DNA of 14,113 bases. It comes from Candidatus Atribacteria bacterium 4572_76. Its GTDB lineage: Bacteria; Atribacterota; Phoenicimicrobiia; Phoenicimicrobiales; Phoenicimicrobiaceae. The notes beneath the pieces were generated by a model. The model was not told the DNA's origin, did no database searches, and worked only from the letters and a program-made list of their open reading frames with translations. The first letter of the stretch is position 1, and each line of letters starts with the position of its first letter. Position numbers and translations under genes: made by a program. This document shows positions 1 to 7,610 of this stretch, in pieces. Where the stretch lies: NCBI GenBank assembly GCA_002084865.1, contig NBMG01000008.1, forward strand, positions 1 through 14,113. Direction: 5' to 3'.

Positions 1-1290
1 GCTGAAGAAGGTTTTACCTTTTTTGGCAAAAATAGTGATCGAGAACCTGATGAAGCTCAGAATATACTTATAGTCCCCCGCAAAAAGCATAAATCAAGTG
101 AAACTGTTCAATGTTCCTATTTGACTATCCCCCAGATTCCAGAAACCGCCCGGGTATTACTCTGTCAACCATTCTGGATGTTCGGCGCAGAGATGTTCGG
201 CGCAGAGATGGGAGCCAATGAATATGGGGTGGTTATCGGTAATGAAGCAATATTTACCAGAGAAAAGCCGGATAAGATAGGTCTAACCGGTATGGATTTA
301 GTTCGCTTAGCTCTCGAAAGAAGCCGAACTTCCCGACAGGCACTGGAAGTTATTATTGAATTATTAGAAAAGCATGGACAGGGAGGTAATTGCGGTTATC
401 GATTTAAATTGAAGTATATGAACAGTTTTTTAATTGCCGATAAGAAAGAGGCTTATGTATTAGAGACAGTGAAAAGCTGGTGGGCCTGGAAGAAAATTAA
501 GGATGTTTGGAGCATATCTAATATAATATCTTTACAGAAAGATTATGATTCTTGTTCCGAAGGATTAATAGAGAATGCAATTAAAAAAGGTTACTGTAAA
601 AAAAGAGAAGATTTTAATTTCCAAAAATGCTATTCCGCTAAATTTATGACCTGGGCAGCCAAGGGGACTGAAAGGGAAAACCGCTCCCGAGCTTTGCTTT
701 TACAGAGGAAGAAGAGATTGACTACTAAAGATTTTATAAATATTTTACGAGATCATGGGGATAACCCCCAATGGACTCCCAATCGTGGTCCTGGCGCCAC
801 TCTATGTCTGCACGCAGCAGATAAACTATTTCGCCGAACCCAGACAGTATGCTCTCTGGTTGCAAAAATTGGTGAAGGTGGGCAATTCTTTTATACTACC
901 GGATCTTCTAACCCCTGTATAAGCCCCTTTTTCCCCGTCTTTTCTCCTGATACCACTGTTCCTACTGAGTATAGCGAGGGGAGTGAAAATTATAATTCAA
1001 AATCTTATTGGTGGGAGAGTGAGCGTTTTCATCGAAAGGCTTTACTGAATTTTAATTCTGCACAAGTTAAAATTCAACCTTTAATAATTAATTACGAGGA
1101 TGAAATAATTTCTTCTATCGAAAACAGTTTAAGTGCACTAAATCAAAAACAGATTAATGAATATTTTATCCGAGCCCGCGCCATAGTTAAAAATTGGGGT
1201 TCTAAATTAGATCGTCTTCCTTCGGTAAATTTGGGGTGGATTTACAGCCGTTATTGGCGAGGATATAATAAAAGGAACGGAATTATTTGA
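1..1290 (+). CDS. Secernin-like C69 family dipeptidase, 5' end outside window
   Basis: The reading frame is open from base 1, so the gene begins upstream; 429 codons are visible. Near the window edge the protein reads GKNSDREPDEAQ, then GANEYGVVIGNEA, TGMDLVRLALERS, an NSFLIADKKEAYVLET block and a late TGSSNPCISPFFPVF block. This order is typical of secernin/peptidase C69 Ntn-hydrolases, which use an N-terminal Cys exposed by processing. That Cys should lie a short way upstream and cannot be checked here. The family cleaves dipeptides in the cytoplasm, but the substrate is not readable from sequence. The oddity is MFGAE repeated twice just before GANE, caused by an exact 15-bp tandem duplication at 178-207; relatives have one such unit. 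The frame stays open, so a full-length product with a 5-residue insertion is expected. The family call is firm; activity is uncertain. Confidence 0.85.
   Translation, partial: AEEGFTFFGKNSDREPDEAQNILIVPRKKHKSSETVQCSYLTIPQIPETARVLLCQPFWMFGAEMFGAEMGANEYGVVIGNEAIFTREKPDKIGLTGMDLVRLALERSRTSRQALEVIIELLEKHGQGGNCGYRFKLKYMNSFLIADKKEAYVLETVKSWWAWKKIKDVWSISNIISLQKDYDSCSEGLIENAIKKGYCKKREDFNFQKCYSAKFMTWAAKGTERENRSRALLLQRKKRLTTKDFINILRDHGDNPQWTPNRGPGATLCLHAADKLFRRTQTVCSLVAKIGEGGQFFYTTGSSNPCISPFFPVFSPDTTVPTEYSEGSENYNSKSYWWESERFHRKALLNFNSAQVKIQPLIINYEDEIISSIENSLSALNQKQINEYFIRARAIVKNWGSKLDRLPSVNLGWIYSRYWRGYNKRNGII
178..207 (+). repeat. Exact 15-bp tandem duplication inside C69 gene
   Basis: ATGTTCGGCGCAGAG occurs twice back to back (178-192 and 193-207) and is followed by ATG, giving MFGAEMFGAEM. 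The 15-bp period keeps the frame. Replication slippage is the simplest origin. Confidence 0.95.
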
Positions 1291-1330
1291 GTTTTGGTAG
1301 AATGATTAGTAGAATAGATATTATACCTGG

Positions 1331-1816
1331 ATGATATCACCCTTTGTCGGAAAGAAAAAACTTACTATTGAACAAGCAGAGGAGCAGATGCAATATCAAA
1401 CGGGGATGAATTGGTGGAAATTTATTTCCGATAAAACGAAATATATAGGGATAGAGAGGATTGGAAACAGAGAATGTTATCTCTTGGAATTAGAAATCGA
1501 GAGAGAATCTCCCTATAAAAGATTATGGGTGGATAAAGATAGATTATTTTTAATACAAGCTGAAGGGGATAGTAGTGATGGAAATAAAGTTCGTACTACA
1601 TTTTCCGATTTCAGAAAAGCTAAAGGTAGTTGGGAATTACCTTATAAGATCGAAGTGTTTATAAATGAAGTGCAGACGATGACCGTTCTCACTAAATCTT
1701 TAAAGATAAATCAGGGACTTCCTGATGACCTGTTCGATGTGAATAAAGTAGAATTATCAGGTCCAAATATGCAGGAGATGATGCAAAATCTGATGCAGCA
1801 GGGTAAAAATAATTAG
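1331..1816 (+). pseudogene. LolA-like lipoprotein-sorting protein, N-terminally truncated remnant
   Basis: The 161-residue frame resembles the C-terminal half of LolA-like / outer-membrane lipoprotein-sorting proteins: a strand-rich run (ERIGNRECYLLELE, KRLWVDKDRLFLIQAE, WELPYKIEVF) and a Met/Gln-rich tail (MQEMMQNLMQQ). Such proteins are normally periplasmic, about 230-260 residues, and start with a signal peptide. Here there is no signal peptide or lipobox, a stop lies in frame at 1310-1312, and no clear Shine-Dalgarno precedes the ATG at 1331. Frame translation between that stop and the ATG (RYYTW) reads like a continuation of the protein, which suggests the 5' half was lost, probably by a deletion ending between the C69 stop and about 1313. 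Alternatively, a short cytoplasmic protein is really made from 1331. The family assignment is moderate and the truncation is well supported. Confidence 0.5.
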
Positions 1817-1855
1817 ATATTTTTTATTATAAAGGACTAGGGAAAGGTGTTTTCA

Positions 1856-2338
1856 ATGAAAATATTGGTAGTATTTTATTCGAGAAGCGGGAGAACTAAA
1901 AAAATAGCTGAAGCTATTTCAGATATCTTAAAGTGTGATAAGGAAGAGATTTTTGATTTGAAAAACAGGAAGGGAATTCCCGGTTTCTTAAGTGCTGGGA
2001 CTGATGCTAACTTGAGAAAATTAACCGCAATTAAAGAGATAAAGAATAATCCTTCTTTATATGATCTGGTTATTATCGGAACCCCTGTCTGGTCTTCTAA
2101 TATTTCTACCCCTATTAGAACCTATCTTTCTTTATACAAAGACAATTTTAAAGAAGTAGCTTTTTTCTGTACCCGATTAGGTTCGGATATTGAGAAAGTA
2201 TTTGCCGATATGGAAGGTATTTGTCAAAAGAACCCGATTGCTTTACTTGCGCTGACCTCACGAGAAGTGGCAAGGGACCAATATATGCAGAAAGTGAAAG
2301 AATTTATAAAAAAAGTGAAAGAAGAGACAGCAAAATAA
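1856..2338 (+). CDS. Flavodoxin family protein
   Basis: A 160-residue protein with a short flavodoxin fold. The N-terminal strand MKILVVFYS leads into the FMN-phosphate loop SRSGRTKK (Ser9, Ser11, Gly12, Thr14). The second isoalloxazine-contact region is IIGTPVWSSN (residues 73-82), followed by a strand-loop AFFCTRLGSD. It likely binds FMN and carries electrons, or acts as a small NAD(P)H-dependent reductase in the cytoplasm; the partner is unknown. I chose ATG 1856 because AAAGG sits 8 nt upstream; a GTG at 1847 in the same frame would overlap that site and add only VFS. The stop is one base from the next ATG, so it is probably co-translated with the metallopeptidase gene. Confidence 0.85.
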   Translation: MKILVVFYSRSGRTKKIAEAISDILKCDKEEIFDLKNRKGIPGFLSAGTDANLRKLTAIKEIKNNPSLYDLVIIGTPVWSSNISTPIRTYLSLYKDNFKEVAFFCTRLGSDIEKVFADMEGICQKNPIALLALTSREVARDQYMQKVKEFIKKVKEETAK

Positions 2339-2339
2339 A

Positions 2340-2729
2340 ATGAAAGTAACTGAAGAAGAATTTGAAGAATTAGTAGCAGAGGCAATAAGCAGCCTTCCTG
2401 AAAAATTCAGAGAAAAGATGGAAAACATTGCCGTAGTAATTGAAAATCTGCCGTCCCGGGAACTACTGATGGAGATGAAAATCAAGTCACCTTATGGACT
2501 TTTGGGTCTTTATCGGGGGATTCCTTATCCCAGAAGGGGTATCTGGTATAGGAATGTCATGCCCGATAAGATCATTATCTTTAAAAAGCCTATAGAAGTA
2601 CGCTGTAGAAACAAAGAAGAAATAAAGGAATCTGTTAGAAGAGTGGTTATTCATGAGATTGGGCATTACTTTGGTTTAGGAGAAGCAGATTTGCGAAAGA
2701 TTGAAAGAGAGAAGTATATGAATTCTTAA
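2340..2729 (+). CDS. Minimal zincin-like metallopeptidase (PF06262 type)
   Basis: A 129-residue protein with a C-terminal zinc motif HEIGHYFGLGEADL: His105 and His109 as ligands, Glu106 as the catalytic base, Gly112, and Glu115 (or Asp117) as likely third ligand. The pattern GLYRGIPYPRRG followed by PDKIIIFKKPIE matches the small single-domain 'minimal zincin' family. Members are about 110-140 residues with no signal peptide, so it is cytoplasmic; substrates are not known for the family. There is a one-base gap to the flavodoxin stop and a one-base gap to the adenosine deaminase start. Its own ribosome binding site is weak, so translation probably depends on coupling. The family call is firm. 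Confidence 0.85.
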   Translation: MKVTEEEFEELVAEAISSLPEKFREKMENIAVVIENLPSRELLMEMKIKSPYGLLGLYRGIPYPRRGIWYRNVMPDKIIIFKKPIEVRCRNKEEIKESVRRVVIHEIGHYFGLGEADLRKIEREKYMNS

Positions 2730-2730
2730 T

Positions 2731-3786
2731 ATGATAGAACTTACAAATAGATTAGAACAATTTATAGGGGAAATTCCCAAAGTCGAACTGCATCTCCATC
2801 TGGAAGGAGCAGTTCCTCTAGAAACTTTATTTGGTTTTATCCAAAATCGAGGGAATAATAAATTAATTAAGAACTTGGAAAACTTAAAAAAACGGCTGGT
2901 CTATTCTAATTTTACCCAATTTATAAAAGTTTGGTTATGGAAGAACAGTTTTATTACCGAATATGAGGATTTTGAAGAATTATCTTATCAGGTTCTAAAG
3001 AGCCTTAGTCAGCAAAACGTAAAATATGTTGAAGCCTTTTATTCTCCCCGGGATTTTACCCTCAGGAATAGAAAATTATCTGCTTGTGGAATAACCGAAA
3101 GTTTGATTGAGGGTAAAAAAAGAGCTTTTGATGATTTTGGAATTCAGAGTGAATTGATTGTAGATATAGTTAGGGATTATGGTCCGCGTATGGGTATGGG
3201 TTTGATAAAAGAATTATCCGGTTATTTAGGCCGGGGGCTTATAGGTATTGGTCTGGGTGGCAGTGAAAAATTATTTCCAGCAGGTTTTTTTACGAAAGTT
3301 TATCAGGAAGCCAGAGACCGGGGTTTTCGGCTCACCGCTCATGCGGGTGAAGCAGATGGTGCCAAATCAATTTGGGCAGCCCTTAATGAACTTGGAACAG
3401 AGCGAATAGGTCATGGATTAAGGGCTTACGAAGACCCTCGATTGATTGATTATCTTCGAGGAAGGCAAATCCCTTTAGAGATGTGTGTAGTTAGCAATAT
3501 CAAGACACAGGTTTGTAAATCTTTTAAAGAGCACCCGGTTAAAAATTATTTTAAAGAGGGATTAATGGTAACGGTTAATTCTGACGACCCTTCTATGTTT
3601 GATACCTCAATTACCGATGAATATTTAGTTCTAATTCAAAAGTTTGGATTTAGTTTAGCAGAGATAAGGAAGGTTAATTTTAATTCGATCGAAGCTTCCT
3701 TTATGACTGATGAAGAGAAAGATGTGATGAGGGGAACTTTTAACAAAGAATGGGAAAGACTAACTTCTAAGTATTTTGAGAAATAG
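2731..3786 (+). CDS. add: Adenosine deaminase family protein
   Basis: The 351-residue length is normal for adenosine deaminase, which hydrolyses adenosine to inosine plus ammonia through a Zn-activated water in purine salvage. Zinc ligands are visible: HLHLEG (His21, His23), TAHAGE (His204, with catalytic Glu207), GHG (His228) and NSDDP (Asp285, Asp286). The GLGGSE block is also in place. The motif usually reading E-x-CP-x-SN is EMCVVSN here, so the Pro is replaced; this fits a divergent member, and adenine or aminodeoxyfutalosine deaminase activity cannot be excluded by eye. It starts one base after the zincin stop and has only a weak ribosome binding site, consistent with translational coupling. 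The protein looks complete and active. Confidence 0.87.
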   Translation: MIELTNRLEQFIGEIPKVELHLHLEGAVPLETLFGFIQNRGNNKLIKNLENLKKRLVYSNFTQFIKVWLWKNSFITEYEDFEELSYQVLKSLSQQNVKYVEAFYSPRDFTLRNRKLSACGITESLIEGKKRAFDDFGIQSELIVDIVRDYGPRMGMGLIKELSGYLGRGLIGIGLGGSEKLFPAGFFTKVYQEARDRGFRLTAHAGEADGAKSIWAALNELGTERIGHGLRAYEDPRLIDYLRGRQIPLEMCVVSNIKTQVCKSFKEHPVKNYFKEGLMVTVNSDDPSMFDTSITDEYLVLIQKFGFSLAEIRKVNFNSIEASFMTDEEKDVMRGTFNKEWERLTSKYFEK

Positions 3787-3822
3787 ATGAGAGAGTAACA
3801 AGGAAAAGAGAAAAAAATTTGA

Positions 3823-4727
3823 ATGAGAGATAAAGCAAAGAAAGAATTCCTAAAAAAAGAAAAGATATTTTTAACCCAATCTTATCTTAAATATCCTTTG
3901 CCCGCAGAGCTGGTAAAGGAATTATCCGAGGAGTTGAAGGATATTAATCAGTATCCTTCAGGGGGAGAATATGCTAAACTACGACAGGTATTAGCTGAAT
4001 ATGCGGGTGTAAAGATGGAAAATATTCTACCTGCCAACGGCTCGGATGAAGTTAATATTCCCTTAATTATTCTACCCAACAATTAGACAAAGCTTCTTTG
4101 GTTTGGATATGTAATCCTAATAATCCTACCGGAACGAGAATCCCCCGGGAAAATATAATCGATATTTTGCAGAGGGCAAAGGGGATGGTAGTAGTTGATG
4201 AATGTAATTACGAGTATTTGGGAGAGACGGTAGTGGACTTGATAGATAAGTATGAGAATTTAATTATCTCCAGAAGCTTTTCTAAAAATTTCGGATTGGC
4301 CGGATTACGTTTGGGTTTTGCTATTTCTAATCCTCAAAATATAAAGAAATTAGCTGTTTTCGGTCAATATTTTAGGGTAAATAGAATGGCAGAAAAAGCT
4401 GCGGGGAAAGTCCTGAAATATTTAGACTATTATCAAGAAGTTTGGGGGAAGATGAAGAAAGTAAGAGATAAATTTATAGGGCAAATAAATGAGCTGGGGT
4501 TTTCTGCTTATGATTCAAAAGCAAATTTTGTTTTAGTTGAGTTTAAGAATAAAAAAGAAACCGAAAAAGTTTGGAAATATCTAAGGGAAAAAGGCATTTA
4601 TACTTTAGCTGGTTGGGAAAACGAGTTTTCCGGTTTAGACGATAGTTTTATCAGATTTACTATCGGAGAAGAATGGGAGATGGATAAGGTAGTAGAGGTA
4701 CTATCTGATTATGTAAAGAAAAGCTAG
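3823..4727 (+). pseudogene. hisC: Histidinol-phosphate-type aminotransferase broken by internal deletion
   Basis: Two frames together cover a fold-type I PLP aminotransferase of the HisC/CobD group. The first (3823-4086) holds YPSGGEYAKLRQVLAEY and ends soon after NGSDE. The second (4098-4727, readable back to about 4074 as QQLDKASLVW) holds ICNPNNPTG, VVVDE with the cofactor-binding Asp (4197-4199) and SRSFSKNFGLAGLRLGF with the PLP lysine (4284-4286). From GSDE to CNPNNPTG there are 59 nt, whereas intact HisC has about 65 codons there. So about 140 nt are gone and the frame shifts, leaving a stop at 4084-4086. The lost part includes the aromatic residue that stacks on PLP, so no working enzyme is expected. 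The alternative is an assembly error collapsing the region. No other histidine-pathway genes are nearby. Confidence 0.8.
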
Positions 4728-4738
4728 AAACTTAATCC

Positions 4739-4766
4739 GTATCTCGTATCTCGTGAATCGTATCTC
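4739..4766. repeat. Four 7-nt tandem units, GTATCTC consensus
   Basis: Units are GTATCTC, GTATCTC, GTGAATC and GTATCTC in strict 7-nt register. Three are identical and one is diverged. Confidence 0.85.
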
Positions 4767-4778
4767 AATATTTAGTTT

Positions 4779-4810
4779 GCTGGTTAGTTGGTTACCTGGT
4801 TAGCTAGTTT
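4779..4810. repeat. Four 8-nt tandem units, GYTGGTTA consensus
   Basis: Units are GCTGGTTA, GTTGGTTA, CCTGGTTA and GCTAGTTT in 8-nt register, 12 nt after the GTATCTC array. Confidence 0.8.
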
Positions 4811-4862
4811 AGATAACAGGAGACGGAATCCGGAAATTAGAATTCAAAATATAATAAATCAA

Positions 4863-4960
4863 AAACTTAAAACTGATTTTTCTTATCTAATAACCAAAAA
4901 CTATAAACTAATAACTTGTTTTAATACTAACGACTATACACTATTCACTAACGACTAATA
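4863..4960. repeat. Degenerate 7-nt arrays ending beside the tRNA
   Basis: Several heptamer blocks lie in series: AAACTTA/AAACTGA (4863-4876); TTATCTA, ATAACCA, AAAACTA, TAAACTA, ATAACTT (4883-4917); then ACTAACG, ACTATAC, ACTATTC, ACTAACG, ACTAATA (4926-4960). The last unit ends 3 nt before the CCA end of the tRNA gene. Units share an ACTA-like core but drift, so this is a decayed or diversified array rather than a fresh microsatellite. Confidence 0.75.
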
Positions 4961-4963
4961 AAC

Positions 4964-5050
4964 TGGTGCCGAAGGGGGGATTTGAACCCCCACAGGCATA
5001 CACCTACTACGCCCTGAACGTAGCGCGTCTACCAGTTCCGCCACTTCGGC
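4964..5050 (-). tRNA. tRNA-Leu (anticodon CAG), CCA encoded
   Basis: On the minus strand an 87-nt class II tRNA folds. The acceptor stem pairs GCCGAAG with CTTCGGC, the discriminator is A73 and CCA is encoded (TGG at 4964-4966). The D-loop has AACTGGTAGAC. The anticodon stem CTACG/CGTAG encloses loop TTCAGGG with anticodon CAG (complement at 5014-5016), reading CUG leucine codons. The long variable arm (GGTGTATGCC core) is as expected for tRNA-Leu. The T arm GGGGG-TTCAAAT-CCCCC is perfect. It faces against its neighbours, with a promoter at 5110-5138. Confidence 0.97.
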
Positions 5051-5109
5051 ATATTTTTGAGATAAATTTTAAAAATTAAGAGTCAGCTGAAAGAGCCTTT
5101 ACTGAAAAT

Positions 5110-5138
5110 AGAATAAAGAAAATAGACATTATTGTCAA
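5110..5138 (-). promoter_or_regulatory. Sigma70-type promoter for tRNA-Leu
   Basis: Read on the minus strand: a perfect -35 TTGACA (5133-5138), a 17-nt spacer, and -10 TATTCT (5110-5115, 4 of 6 match). Transcription would start near 5103, leaving a leader of about 50 nt before the tRNA. Position and spacing are ideal for this gene. Confidence 0.6.
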
Positions 5139-5150
5139 GTCTTATATTTT
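5123..5150 (+). promoter_or_regulatory. Possible divergent promoter for the yhaM-tldDE operon
   Basis: TAGACA (5123-5128), a 16-nt spacer and TATTTT (5145-5150) lie about 60 nt upstream of the yhaM start and overlap the tRNA promoter on the other strand. The match is modest in very AT-rich DNA. Confidence 0.28.
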
Positions 5151-5210
5151 TAAATTTTTATAACAAAAAATATATCTGTATTAAAAATATCAGAAAAGGA
5201 GTGAAGTGCT

Positions 5211-6212
5211 TTGGTTAAAAAACAAATGGTGACTGATTTAAATTTAAATACCAGGATTAACGACATATTTCTCTTGAAAGATGTAGAGTTTAAAGTAAGG
5301 CGGGATAAAAAAACTATAGATATGTTCTTTAAAATCGCCGACAAGGCCGGAGAAATTGAAGCTATTAATTGGGATGTTCCTAATGATAGAGTGGAGAAAT
5401 TAAGCAAGATTAAATTTGCCCGAGTCCAGGGGTATGTAACTAAAAAAAAGATTGACGGGACCCTTCAGGCAACTGTTTCTTCTCTTACCGAAACTCCCCC
5501 CTTAGATTTAGATTATTCAGATTATTTACCCCAATCTAAAAAAGATTTAGATGAACTAATGAATATAGTATATTCCAATATAGAATTAATAAAAAATATT
5601 TATTTGAAGAAGTTACTAAAGGCTTTTTTTGACGACCAGGAATTTGTGGAAAAATTTAAAAAAGCTCCAGCGGCTACAAAAGTACACCAGCCTTATCTTG
5701 GAGGTTTGCTCGAGCATACCTGTAATTTGGTTAAGATTTGCGAAACAATGGGTGATATTTATAAGGAGATAAATCGTGAATTTTTGATAACTATGGCTCT
5801 GCTCCACGATATAGGCAAGATTAGAGAATATACTTATGACAGAGTGATTGAATACACCGATGAAGGCAAACTTTTAGGTCATATTGCTATAGGGCTGGAG
5901 ATGATTGACCAAAAAATAAAGAACTTGAATAATTTTCCTCCGGATTTAGAATTAATGATAAAACATACTCTCTTAAGCCATCATGGACGTTTTGAATTCG
6001 GTTCACCAAAACTCCCCAGCATATTAACTGCTATTGCTCTTCATTATGCTGATGAAATAGAGGCCAAAATAAGTGGTTTTATAAATATAAAAGAAGAGAG
6101 TGGAAATTTTAATGAAAAATGGAGTAAATGGATTTGGTGGTTAGAGAGACCGGTTTATTTAGACGAGGAAATAATATTAAAAGATAAAATAAGTGAAACA
6201 GAAGAAGATTAG
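5211..6212 (+). CDS. yhaM: 3'-5' exoribonuclease YhaM-like (OB fold + HD domain)
   Basis: The 333-residue protein has YhaM architecture. An N-terminal OB-fold nucleic-acid-binding domain (about residues 12-95) contains INDIFLLKDVEFKVRRDKK and ARVQGYVTKKK. A metal-dependent HD phosphohydrolase domain (about 155-320) carries LEHT (His169), LLHDIGK (His199, Asp200), HTLLSHHGRFEFGSP (His252, His257, His258) and LHYADEIEAK (His278, Asp281). The family trims single-stranded RNA from the 3' end in the cytoplasm and is about 315-330 residues, so this one is full length. I take TTG 5211 as the start because AAAGGAG (5195-5201) sits 9 nt upstream; the in-frame ATG at 5226 lacks such a site. It is the first gene of an operon with tldD and tldE, with a 26-nt gap. 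The functional assignment is strong. Confidence 0.87.
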   Translation: MVKKQMVTDLNLNTRINDIFLLKDVEFKVRRDKKTIDMFFKIADKAGEIEAINWDVPNDRVEKLSKIKFARVQGYVTKKKIDGTLQATVSSLTETPPLDLDYSDYLPQSKKDLDELMNIVYSNIELIKNIYLKKLLKAFFDDQEFVEKFKKAPAATKVHQPYLGGLLEHTCNLVKICETMGDIYKEINREFLITMALLHDIGKIREYTYDRVIEYTDEGKLLGHIAIGLEMIDQKIKNLNNFPPDLELMIKHTLLSHHGRFEFGSPKLPSILTAIALHYADEIEAKISGFINIKEESGNFNEKWSKWIWWLERPVYLDEEIILKDKISETEED

Positions 6213-6238
6213 AAAAAGCATTCAAAGGAGAAAAAATA

Positions 6239-7609
6239 GTGAGAGAGATTTTAGAAAAGGCTTTAAGAAATAAAAAAAATAGTGCAGATTATATCGAGAT
6301 AAGGGCGGAAAAGAAAGAAGTTACCACCATTCATTTTCAGGGGAAGAAGTTAGAAAAAATAAATTGCTCTCAGCAGACAGGAGGAAATGTTCGTGCTCTG
6401 GTAAAAGGGGGATGGGGTTTTATTTCCTTCAATCAGTTTGATGATTTAGAAGAGAAAATTGGAGAGGCAATAAAGGTAGCGAGTTTAATCGGCAAAGAAG
6501 AAAGTGAGTTGGCCGTTATTTCGCCAGTGGTGGAAATAATTAAGCGGCAATTAGATAAGGATTTCCGTCAGATAAGTTTAAGAGAAAAGAAAAATTTAAT
6601 GGAAAATTATAATAATATAATTATGAAATCCAATCCTCTGATCCAATCCTCTAATGTAATCTATACCGACAGATTTTCTACTACTTATTTTGCCAATTCG
6701 GAAGGCAGTTACATCGAACAGGAAAAACCATTTTTGAGTGCACGCTTTACAGCCATAGCCCGAGAGGGAGACAATGTTCAACTGGCCAGTGAAAGTGTTG
6801 GAACTACCAAGGGTTTTAAAATAATGGAAAAAATTTCTACCAAAGCACAAAAAGCAGCTTTTCGGGCAGTCAATCTTCTTAAGGCACGGCCGGTAGAAGG
6901 TGGAGAATATACGGTTATCTTAGACCAGATATTAAGTGGGGTTTTTATCCATGAGGCTTTTGGGCATCTTAGTGAATCTGATTTTTTATATGAAGACGAG
7001 AGGATGAGCGGTTTAATGAAATTAGGGAAGAAATTTGGCTCACCCAAACTTAATGTGGTTGATGATGGTTCTATCCCGGATTTATTGGGTTCTGCCAAAT
7101 ATGATGATGAAGGAGTTAAAACCAAGAAGAATTATCTGATAAAAGAGGGAATCCTGACAGGTAGATTACATTCGCGGGAAACTGCTGCTAAAATGGGGGA
7201 AGAGCCAACCGGAAATGCCCGCGCCCTTAATTATCGCTTCAAACCGATTGTTCGAATGACAAATACTTATATCGAAAATGGAGAAGTTCCTTTTAAAGAT
7301 ATGTTATCCGGAATAAAGAAAGGAATTTATGCCAAGGACTGCTATGGGGGGATGACCACCTTTGAGATGTTTACTTTTAGTGCCGGGGAAGGTTATATGA
7401 TAAGAGACGGGGAGATTGCTGAGCCGGTTAAAGATGTAGTTTTAAGTGGGAATTTATTTACCACCCTTCTTAATATTGAGGGAGTAGGAAATGATTTGAA
7501 GATGATTGAATCCGGTGGGGGATGTGGGAAAGCAGGGCAAGGTCCTCTGCCTGTCTCTTTCGGTAGTCCGCACCTCAGGATAAAAAAAGTAGTCGTAGGG
7601 GGTAAGTAA
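6239..7609 (+). CDS. tldD: Metalloprotease subunit TldD
   Basis: A 456-residue TldD. The diagnostic zinc motif HExxxH is HEAFGH (His238, Glu239, His243), and the expected third ligand is Cys429 in the GGCGKAGQGPLPV segment. The blocks LKARPVEGGEYTVILD and TGNARALNYRFKP also fit the family. TldD pairs with TldE to form a heterodimer in which unfolded peptide threads into a closed cavity. In other bacteria it processes microcin B17 and degrades the CcdA antitoxin; here no precursor peptide or toxin gene is nearby, so a housekeeping peptide-degrading role is more likely. The start is GTG 6239 with AAAGGAG (6224-6230) 8 nt upstream. The stop is one base from the tldE ATG. Confidence 0.93.
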   Translation: MREILEKALRNKKNSADYIEIRAEKKEVTTIHFQGKKLEKINCSQQTGGNVRALVKGGWGFISFNQFDDLEEKIGEAIKVASLIGKEESELAVISPVVEIIKRQLDKDFRQISLREKKNLMENYNNIIMKSNPLIQSSNVIYTDRFSTTYFANSEGSYIEQEKPFLSARFTAIAREGDNVQLASESVGTTKGFKIMEKISTKAQKAAFRAVNLLKARPVEGGEYTVILDQILSGVFIHEAFGHLSESDFLYEDERMSGLMKLGKKFGSPKLNVVDDGSIPDLLGSAKYDDEGVKTKKNYLIKEGILTGRLHSRETAAKMGEEPTGNARALNYRFKPIVRMTNTYIENGEVPFKDMLSGIKKGIYAKDCYGGMTTFEMFTFSAGEGYMIRDGEIAEPVKDVVLSGNLFTTLLNIEGVGNDLKMIESGGGCGKAGQGPLPVSFGSPHLRIKKVVVGGK

Positions 7610-7610
7610 G

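Larger units (their letters stand above)
4728..4963. other. Repeat-filled spacer between hisC remnant and tRNA-Leu
   Basis: I see no gene. The spacer is largely made of short degenerate tandem units (listed separately) joined by AT-rich sequence around 4811-4862. No rho-independent terminator with a convincing GC stem and T-run is visible for either the aminotransferase or the converging tRNA. Confidence 0.7.

Noticed and set aside
4739..4960. CRISPR-like array
   Set aside because: Units are only 7-8 nt, directly adjacent and degenerate, with no spacers and no cas genes.
4964..5050. tRNA-Leu as an integration site for a mobile element
   Set aside because: No integrase and no repeat of the tRNA 3' end is visible; the adjacent repeats are short heptamers unrelated to the tRNA sequence.
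5131..5139. ATTGTCAAG as a fragment of the 8923-9006 repeat
   Set aside because: Only 9 bases match and they are explained by the tRNA promoter -35 box.
5132..5164. Plus-strand promoter TTGTCA ... TATAAC before yhaM
   Set aside because: The spacer is 21 nt, too long for a sigma70 promoter; the TTGTCA is the reverse side of the tRNA -35 box.
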